From Fimenecus sp051881355 (lineage in GTDB: Bacteria; Bacillota; Clostridia; Oscillospirales; Acutalibacteraceae), in NCBI GenBank assembly GCA_051881355.1, contig JBJEPS010000004.1, forward strand, positions 1 to 7,749: a stretch of 7,749 nt of DNA, in the 5' to 3' direction. Of this stretch, positions 1 to 5,351 are shown one piece after another (positions within the stretch are counted from its first letter, which is position 1; every line of letters starts with the position of its first letter). Both the position numbers and the translations under genes were made by a program. Below the pieces are notes generated by a model that was given only the letters and a program-made list of their open reading frames with translations, was not told the DNA's origin and searched no databases.

Positions 1-979
1 AAAATGATGCGGCACGGGGCGTATCGTGTATCGCCGCCACACAGTTGGAGCTGATACTCCATTCCGTGTAAAAGAGGGGGAGACTGCCTACCTCACTGCG
101 TGCCCGCTTTGTTTCCCGTGTCATATATCCCTTTAAATCGGGGGTGAAATCGTTTACATTGTCAAATATGGGCTGTAACAGCGACCGCATAGATGTGTCC
201 GTCGGTTGCGTTTTCATTTTTTTAATCTGCTGTAAGCGTTCGCGGTTGAGTGCGTGCCCCAACGCGTCGGTGGGGTATTGGTGGGTGGTTACAAAATCCA
301 CAGGTACATTCTCTTTTTCGCAAAAGCTTAAAAACTCAGGCAAATGCCGACTGCATGTGGTGGCAGGACCGCCCACCTGTAAGTGTTCATCCACGCTTTT
401 GAGCGCCCGCACCGTGGCGGCGTACAGGCGGTAATAGTCCTGCATATCTCCCTTGAAAAAGCAACCGAGATTGGGCTCATTCCAAACCTCAAAATACCAA
501 TTGCGCACCTCGTCCTTGCCGTAGCGCGAAAGTAAGAAGCGTGCAAAGGCGCGGATAAAGTCCTGCCACTCGTCCATTTTTTTCGGCAAAGTGACATTGC
601 CTTTATAGTAGAAAATTGTTTTTTTGCCTGATGCAAGCGCCGAGGGCATAAAGCCCAACTCCACAAAGGGCTTTACGCCGATTTCTAAAAGTCGGTCATA
701 AATGCTTGCCACCTGATGAAAGTTATATATCTTTGTTTTGTTCCGCGAAACAGCGGGCATATGGCTTGCAAGCTTCTCGCAGACATGCATATCATCATTG
801 AATATGCCGTGAAAGCGCACACGCTCAATCCCTAATTCGTCGTGCACAATCTTTAACTGCTCCATATAGTCACAGCGGTGTGCCAATGCGGCGTGCCCAC
901 TGCCCACGCAAAACTGCCAGTGCTTATTGACCGCGCGTGTTGCGCCGTTATAATCCAATGTAAACGAAAAATCTTTCAT
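1..979 (-). CDS. GH39 family glycosidase (beta-xylosidase-like), 3' end beyond the window
   Basis: Retaining glycoside hydrolase of clan GH-A, probably cleaving terminal xylose or a related pentose unit from an imported oligosaccharide in the cytoplasm. The frame runs 326 codons from the ATG at 979 without a stop and leaves the window. GH39 enzymes are usually about 500 residues, so roughly the last third is missing. The start reads MKDFSFTLDYNG with no signal peptide. GH39 hallmarks seen are NKHWQFCVGSGHA at about 18-30, VRFHGIFNDDM at 54-64, the acid/base motif WNEPN with Glu168, THQYPTD at about 232-238, and the nucleophile motif FYTEW with Glu306. It begins 5 bases after the lipoprotein stop, so it is the fifth gene of the operon. 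The distance between the catalytic glutamates is 138 residues, longer than the 117 of the classic XynB enzymes. Family placement is secure. Substrate is not, because GH39 also includes iduronidases and arabinose-releasing enzymes. Confidence 0.9.
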   Translation of the reverse strand, partial: MKDFSFTLDYNGATRAVNKHWQFCVGSGHAALAHRCDYMEQLKIVHDELGIERVRFHGIFNDDMHVCEKLASHMPAVSRNKTKIYNFHQVASIYDRLLEIGVKPFVELGFMPSALASGKKTIFYYKGNVTLPKKMDEWQDFIRAFARFLLSRYGKDEVRNWYFEVWNEPNLGCFFKGDMQDYYRLYAATVRALKSVDEHLQVGGPATTCSRHLPEFLSFCEKENVPVDFVTTHQYPTDALGHALNRERLQQIKKMKTQPTDTSMRSLLQPIFDNVNDFTPDLKGYMTRETKRARSEVGSLPLFYTEWSISSNCVAAIHDTPRAASF

Positions 980-984
980 ACTGT

Positions 985-1833
985 TTATGCTCCGACATAC
1001 TCCACAGGGACTTTATCCCGAATGGAATCTTTTTTATTCGGAATCCAGTCCTTGCCCAAAGTTAATTCGCTTTCCTCGTTTTTATGAACAATAATTTTTT
1101 CAATTTGCGAAGACGTTGAGAAAAATGCATAATCTCCGATGCTTTGTACCGAAGCGGGGATTTCCAGCGCCTTTACGGCATTGCAGTAGGAAAATGCGTC
1201 CGAACCGATGTCTGTGACCGTGTTCGGCAGTTCGATTTTTTGCAAATTGCCGCATTTTAAAAACGCCTTGTTTCCGATGCGCTGTAAGCCTTCGTTAAAG
1301 GTGACGGAATAGAGATTGGAACACATATAAAACGCGTTGTCCCGAATGGAAATCACGCTGTCGGGCAAAACAACCGTGCCGCCGCCTGTCACCGCACCTG
1401 TCGAATCGGTTACGAGCGGGGTTTTGCCGTTTGGATAGCAAATCAATTCCGTCATGTCTTTCGTATACAAAATACCGTCTACTGCGGTGAAATACGGATT
1501 ATCCTCACTGACGGTGATTTTTTCCAGCACAGGGCAGTTGGTCAGCGCCCAAACATCAATGGTTTGAATATTTGCACCGATATGCAGTTCTTTTAAATAC
1601 TCCGAATTGGCAAGGCAAAACGCCATCAGTTCTGTCACAGGCTGACCCTCATAGGTGTCCGGTACGGTAAAGACCGTCTGCGTCGATGTGCTTTCGTAAC
1701 GGTACAGTGCATACCCGTCTGCGTTTTCTTTATACGTGGTTTCGTTTCCGGTTAGTGAGCATGCGCTGCACAAAAGTGTAAGTGCAAGTGTTGCTGACAA
1801 AAGGATAAACAGATTTCGAATTCGTTTTTTCAT
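985..1833 (-). CDS. BspA-type leucine-rich-repeat lipoprotein
   Basis: Predicted membrane-anchored, outward-facing protein of 282 residues, likely for binding. No enzymatic motif is visible. The N-terminus MKKRIRN, a hydrophobic stretch at 8-21 and LCSAC form a lipoprotein signal with Cys25 as the lipidated residue. The -3 position is Cys instead of the usual Leu, so the lipobox is imperfect. The rest carries LRR_5 (BspA/TpLRR) repeats. Clear copies lie at about 154-179, 180-202, 203-225 and 226-249, with the pattern V-x-x-I-G-x-x-A-F-x-x-C. More divergent ones lie at 57-85 and 86-108. The segment at 111-137 (DNPYFTAVDGILYTKD, then CYPNGK) is a typical BspA insert. An ATG 13 codons upstream (1872) would overlap the transporter gene. 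I chose 1833 because the signal peptide begins there and GAGGTG sits 6 bases before it. The gene lies 19 bases after the transporter stop. BspA-type repeats mediate adhesion in some bacteria. A glycan-binding role here is a guess from context. Confidence 0.88.
   Translation of the reverse strand: MKKRIRNLFILLSATLALTLLCSACSLTGNETTYKENADGYALYRYESTSTQTVFTVPDTYEGQPVTELMAFCLANSEYLKELHIGANIQTIDVWALTNCPVLEKITVSEDNPYFTAVDGILYTKDMTELICYPNGKTPLVTDSTGAVTGGGTVVLPDSVISIRDNAFYMCSNLYSVTFNEGLQRIGNKAFLKCGNLQKIELPNTVTDIGSDAFSYCNAVKALEIPASVQSIGDYAFFSTSSQIEKIIVHKNEESELTLGKDWIPNKKDSIRDKVPVEYVGA
990..993 (-). promoter_or_regulatory. Ribosome binding site of the GH39 gene, inside the end of the lipoprotein gene
   Basis: GGAG lies 10 bases before the GH39 ATG and forms part of the last codons (Gly-Ala) of the preceding lipoprotein gene. 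The spacing is slightly long and the core is short, which suggests weaker initiation helped by ribosomes finishing the gene before it. Confidence 0.5.
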
Positions 1834-1839
1834 CGTTTT

Positions 1840-1845
1840 CACCTC
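1840..1845 (-). promoter_or_regulatory. Ribosome binding site fixing the lipoprotein start at 1833
   Basis: GAGGTG is placed 6 bases before the ATG at 1831-1833, within the 19-base gap after the transporter stop codon. It decides the start, since the longer reading from 1872 puts this site inside the coding region and adds 13 polar residues ahead of a complete signal peptide. Confidence 0.75.
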
Positions 1846-1852
1846 ATCCGTA

Positions 1853-3532
1853 TTATTCCGCAGCAGATGCATTAACGGTTTCTAAAGCAGAATTCGTGTC
1901 TGCTTCCAGCGCCTGCGCGCGCTGCCGCAATTCTTCCATCATCGCTTCATGCCGTTGTTCCGTGAAGTCGTAAAAATGATACGGCACGGTTGCCAAAAGT
2001 CCCGTGACAACGCCTGCCACTATCGTAATAATAAACACTTCATTGCGTATCGCGGTATCATACAGAATATTCCAGTCTGAGGTAAACCCGACCGTTTCGT
2101 ACAGATGCGGAATAATCAGCGCAGACACGGTGGTAATGGGGGCAGAAAGATACCCGAAAATCCCCATACAGCCGTCTAAGCGCTCACCGGAAATATACTG
2201 CTGATAATCCCAAATGTCTGCGGTCATAGAGCCGGAAACAATACCGATAACCGAATTGAACATAGTAGAAATGTAGGTGGAAACAATAATGATGACAAAG
2301 CTGTTCAGATAAACGCCTGCAACCGACAAAAGCGAGCAAAGCACTGCAGTGTATTTGCTGAACAGCATCATGCGCTTTTTACCGAATTTTTTAATCAAAA
2401 TGGGCGCTAACAGCATACCGGGCGTCCAAGCTGTACCGAGAATGGTAGCCATAATACCAAGTACCCAATCTTGCCGAAGGGAATAGATAATCAGCATATT
2501 TACAATGTTGATAGACCCTGCGGAAAAGGTGGAAATCCAGCCGGAAATATTCGTAATCCAAAGATATTTGTTGCGAAGTACTTCGCGGAAGCCTCGTTTC
2601 ATATTGACTTGCGGCTTGTGTGCTTCCTCCTGGACCACACGGTCTTTGATGCCGAACACCAAAAACAGCGCCAAAGGTGCGCAAACAATAACGAAAGCAG
2701 GCACAATATAGCGGTAGGTTTTAATATCGGTCATACCGCCCATCATTGCCGCAAGCACCGGGAAAACGATATTATAAATGGAGGGAAGCAAGCTGTATAA
2801 AAATGAGCCGATGGACATAATTCTGGTGCGTTCATTGGTATTCGGGGAAATAATGTTTTGAATATTGCTGATTTGCCCAAAGCAAGAACCGAAACAACCC
2901 CAAAAGGAGAAAAACAAGTGCATAACCCAGAATTTTTGGTGATATTCCAGCGTGTTGTACGGGAACCATACCAGCAGGAAAAGGCTTAAAATATACGGCA
3001 GCATATTCGCCAAAATCCAACTGCGGTATTTGCCGAATTTCGGGGAGAGCTTGCGAAGAACAAAGATGTTCCAGTATGTGCCGAATACCTGCAACAGGAA
3101 TTTTGAGCCGACTACCTGCGGCAGAGCAGGCATAAAGCCTTCAAAATACTTTTGCGGAATGAAAAAACACAATATACCGACCACCAAAAAAGCGGCAGAG
3201 GCAAAGTTTATCATTCGCATCGTCTTTTTCGGGGGTGCACCTAAATTATCAGTGATAATCATGTTGATGGGGGAGAACAAGTACCCGAGTACAAGTCCCA
3301 CAAAGCCCAGCATTACGAAATCCATCATTTTCAGTCCGTAAATTGCCCCCACGAACAAACACCCGGCTGTAAATGACAGATTACCGCCCGCATACGAAGC
3401 GGTATTTGAGCCGCTCGCGCCGAGCACAAAATACAAGAATTCCTTGTTGGATACGTATTCGCCCTCGCGCGGCTTGTTCCAATATGTGCCGATATCCAGA
3501 ACAAAACCTTTTGCCTTTTCAACCCATTTCAT
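1853..3532 (-). CDS. GPH-family (MFS_2) sugar:cation symporter, enlarged form
   Basis: Inner-membrane carrier of 559 residues, probably importing a glycoside or small oligosaccharide with H+ or Na+. GPH traits are the TM2-end segment SPINMIITDNLG (about 87-98), GKYRSWIL at 167-174, SPNTNERTR at 229-237 and the signature ADIWDYQQYISGERLDG at 438-454, which matches the A-D-x-x-D-Y ... G-x-R-x-x-G region after TM10 of canonical members. Hydrophobic segments by eye lie near 33-64, 69-92, 107-126, 143-160, 172-190, 200-222, 240-262, 275-294, 325-350, 357-380, 389-407, 411-433, 455-475 and 498-518. This makes about 14, against 12 in MelB-like proteins of roughly 450-480 residues. The C-terminal tail from about 521 is charged and probably a cytoplasmic helix (EQRHEAMMEELRQRAQALEA). 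It is flanked by a galactosidase 37 bases upstream and the lipoprotein 19 bases downstream, which supports import of a galactose-containing substrate. Actual substrate and coupling ion are unknown. Confidence 0.9.
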   Translation of the reverse strand: MKWVEKAKGFVLDIGTYWNKPREGEYVSNKEFLYFVLGASGSNTASYAGGNLSFTAGCLFVGAIYGLKMMDFVMLGFVGLVLGYLFSPINMIITDNLGAPPKKTMRMINFASAAFLVVGILCFFIPQKYFEGFMPALPQVVGSKFLLQVFGTYWNIFVLRKLSPKFGKYRSWILANMLPYILSLFLLVWFPYNTLEYHQKFWVMHLFFSFWGCFGSCFGQISNIQNIISPNTNERTRIMSIGSFLYSLLPSIYNIVFPVLAAMMGGMTDIKTYRYIVPAFVIVCAPLALFLVFGIKDRVVQEEAHKPQVNMKRGFREVLRNKYLWITNISGWISTFSAGSINIVNMLIIYSLRQDWVLGIMATILGTAWTPGMLLAPILIKKFGKKRMMLFSKYTAVLCSLLSVAGVYLNSFVIIIVSTYISTMFNSVIGIVSGSMTADIWDYQQYISGERLDGCMGIFGYLSAPITTVSALIIPHLYETVGFTSDWNILYDTAIRNEVFIITIVAGVVTGLLATVPYHFYDFTEQRHEAMMEELRQRAQALEADTNSALETVNASAAE

Positions 3533-3540
3533 AGCATTTT

Positions 3541-3550
3541 TCCTCTCTCT
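3541..3550 (-). promoter_or_regulatory. Ribosome binding site of the transporter gene
   Basis: The purine run AGAGAGAGGA precedes the transporter ATG, with its AGAGG core 9 bases away. It directly abuts the palindrome at 3549-3568, so folding of that element or a protein bound to it could affect access to this site. Confidence 0.6.
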
Positions 3551-3568
3551 TATGTTTTAAAACAGAAG
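3549..3568. repeat. 20-base imperfect palindrome between the galactosidase and transporter genes
   Basis: The plus strand reads cttatgttttaaaacagaag. Its central 12 bases (tgttttaaaaca) are a perfect palindrome and the outer ctt/aag also pair, so nine of ten base pairs match. It fills most of the 37-base gap after the galactosidase stop. It is A/T-rich and has no spacer loop or following T-tract, so it is not a convincing terminator. An operator for a dimeric regulator or a weak RNA stem before the transporter is possible. It does not fit the CcpA cre consensus because the central CG is absent. Confidence 0.55.
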
Positions 3569-3569
3569 G

Positions 3570-5351
3570 TTAACGAAATACCGGGGTATCTGTGATTGTG
3601 ACGGACGGTGTTCTGCAGTTCTCCAATTCTAAAACCACAATTTCGTTATCTTCACGAAGCCACACGCCCGGCAAATACAGCGCTCTTTGCGGACCGACAT
3701 TCCAGTACCGCCCAAGGTTTTTGCCGTTTACAAAAACATAGCCTTTTGTAAATCCGTCGATTTGTACAAAGCAATCTGCTTTGGAGGTGGTTTTAAAGGT
3801 GCCTTTGAAATAACCGGGGAATTCTTTTGTGCCGTCAAATTCCAATTTATCGATTTCGTGCACAGGCAGGGTGTAAATATCGAAATCATAGACATACTGC
3901 TCGCCGATACGCACCGCGGAAAGTCCCTTGCGGTCGTGAATACGCTTGGCAAAGTTAATTCTGCCCATACCCTCAACGAGAATATCTACTTGGATTTTGC
4001 CATTAAAGGCGGAAATGGGAAAATCAAAGCTTTCTGTTTGTTCAACACCGTACTTTTTCTGCTTTTTGGTTAAAGGCTTGGCGCGGTTGTAAGTCCCAAT
4101 GTGTTTGCCGTTTACATACACATACGCAATGTCGTGCACGCCGTCCGCACCGATACTGCCGGCAGGGTAATTCCCCTCAATTTCGGTGTGATATAAAATC
4201 AAACCGTAATCCTGCCCGTAATGCTCCATATAGTGCGGAATGTGGTCAGTAAATTTGGTCGCAAGTTTCGGAAACGCCGACCGCAGACTGACGCTTTGTG
4301 TTAACTGTACCGTGCCGAGATTTTGCGTTTGCGGACGCGGCGGCAGTTCGGGTGGTGTAATGCCCTGTTGTTTGCAAAGCAAGTCGCGCATAATGTAATA
4401 CTTAGGCGTATAATCGCCGTATTCATTCAGCGGCGCGTCGTAATCGTAGCTTGTGGTGGTGGGCTGATACACATTTGCATAGTTTGCGCCTGCCATATAG
4501 CCGAAATTTGTGCCGCCGTGGAACATGTAGAAATTGAAATTGGCGTCATTGGCAAAGAATTCATTTAAAATTCGTGTGAAACTCTTTTTTGCCCAAACCG
4601 CGTTGGAGTGATGATGCTTTTCATAAAAATGGTCAAACCAACCGCACCACATTTCGCCGCACATCAACGGTTTGTCAGGCTGACATTCCTTTAAATCCTT
4701 GAATGTGGTTTCGGGAAAGCCGCCGAAATTGATAACCTTGAATTCTTCCGGCAGTCCGCCGCCCGAAAAATGGTATTTGCTTTCGCCGTCCGAGGTGAAC
4801 AGCGGAACATCGATGCCGTTTTCGCGCATCAAATCCCGCAAAAATCGCAGATATTTTTTATCACTCGCATAGCTGCCGTATTCATTTTCAATTTGCATCA
4901 TTAAAATCGGACCGCCGTTGGTTGCTTGCAACGGCGCCAATTTCGGTAAAAGCACATCGAAATATTGCTTTACAAACGTCACATACGGCTCGCTGTAACA
5001 GCGCAGGCGCAAATCGTCATATTTTAACAGCCACGCAGGGAAACCGCCGAAATCCCATTCAGCGCATATGTAAGGACCGGGACGCACAATGGCATGAAGC
5101 CCGACCTTTTGCGCAAGCTCAATAAAGTGTACCACATCGTTCTGCCCCTCAAAGCAGAATTCGCCCTCTTTTGGCTCATGCATATTCCAAGCCACATAGG
5201 TTTCCACCGTGTTGAAGCCCGCGGCTTTGAGCTTTAACAGGCGGTCCTCCCAGTATTCCGCGGGGATACGGAAATAGTGCATTGTACCCGAGTAAATATG
5301 CATTTTTTGTCCGTCTGCATAAAACCCGTCTTTTTGAATTTCAAACCTCAT
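3570..5351 (-). CDS. GH35 beta-galactosidase, cytoplasmic
   Basis: Retaining exo-beta-galactosidase of clan GH-A that releases terminal beta-linked galactose. The 593-residue length is close to that of the short Firmicutes BgaC-type enzymes, known for preferring beta-1,3-galactosides. That preference is not shown here. A TIM barrel spans about 5-330, with FRIPAEYWEDRL near 27-38, the family signature GGPILMMQIENEYG at 146-159 giving acid/base Glu157, and GEMWCGWFDHF at 232-242 giving nucleophile Glu233. FHGGTNFGYMAGAN at 277-290 is another strongly conserved GH35 segment. Beta-sandwich domains follow. Two jelly-roll edges, VYVNGKHIGTYNR (411-423) and VFVNGKNLGRYWNVGPQ (539-555), are typical of the C-terminal domains. 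There is no signal peptide, so it should act inside the cell on imported substrate. The start overlaps the stop of the preceding gene by ATGA, and a strong AGGAGGA sits before it, so the two proteins are probably made together. Confidence 0.96.
   Translation of the reverse strand: MRFEIQKDGFYADGQKMHIYSGTMHYFRIPAEYWEDRLLKLKAAGFNTVETYVAWNMHEPKEGEFCFEGQNDVVHFIELAQKVGLHAIVRPGPYICAEWDFGGFPAWLLKYDDLRLRCYSEPYVTFVKQYFDVLLPKLAPLQATNGGPILMMQIENEYGSYASDKKYLRFLRDLMRENGIDVPLFTSDGESKYHFSGGGLPEEFKVINFGGFPETTFKDLKECQPDKPLMCGEMWCGWFDHFYEKHHHSNAVWAKKSFTRILNEFFANDANFNFYMFHGGTNFGYMAGANYANVYQPTTTSYDYDAPLNEYGDYTPKYYIMRDLLCKQQGITPPELPPRPQTQNLGTVQLTQSVSLRSAFPKLATKFTDHIPHYMEHYGQDYGLILYHTEIEGNYPAGSIGADGVHDIAYVYVNGKHIGTYNRAKPLTKKQKKYGVEQTESFDFPISAFNGKIQVDILVEGMGRINFAKRIHDRKGLSAVRIGEQYVYDFDIYTLPVHEIDKLEFDGTKEFPGYFKGTFKTTSKADCFVQIDGFTKGYVFVNGKNLGRYWNVGPQRALYLPGVWLREDNEIVVLELENCRTPSVTITDTPVFR

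Noticed and set aside
328..666. A 112-codon minus-strand frame within the first 700 bases
   Set aside because: It is an out-of-frame reading of the GH39 gene, whose true frame is open from 979 to the window edge and carries both catalytic motifs.
1087..1374. DNA tandem repeat in the lipoprotein gene
   Set aside because: The repetition is at protein level (leucine-rich repeats of about 23 residues); the nucleotide copies are too divergent to call a DNA repeat.
1834..1872. Longer start for the lipoprotein gene at 1872
   Set aside because: It would overlap the transporter gene by 20 bases and add 13 polar residues before a complete lipoprotein signal peptide, while a good ribosome binding site points to 1833.
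2471..2800. Plus-strand open reading frames opposite the transporter and the other large genes
   Set aside because: They lie wholly inside well-supported minus-strand genes, have no family resemblance or convincing ribosome binding sites, and are expected chance frames.
3549..3568. Palindrome as an intrinsic terminator ending the first two-gene unit
   Set aside because: The stem is A/T-rich, has no proper loop and is followed by a purine-rich ribosome binding site instead of a T-tract.
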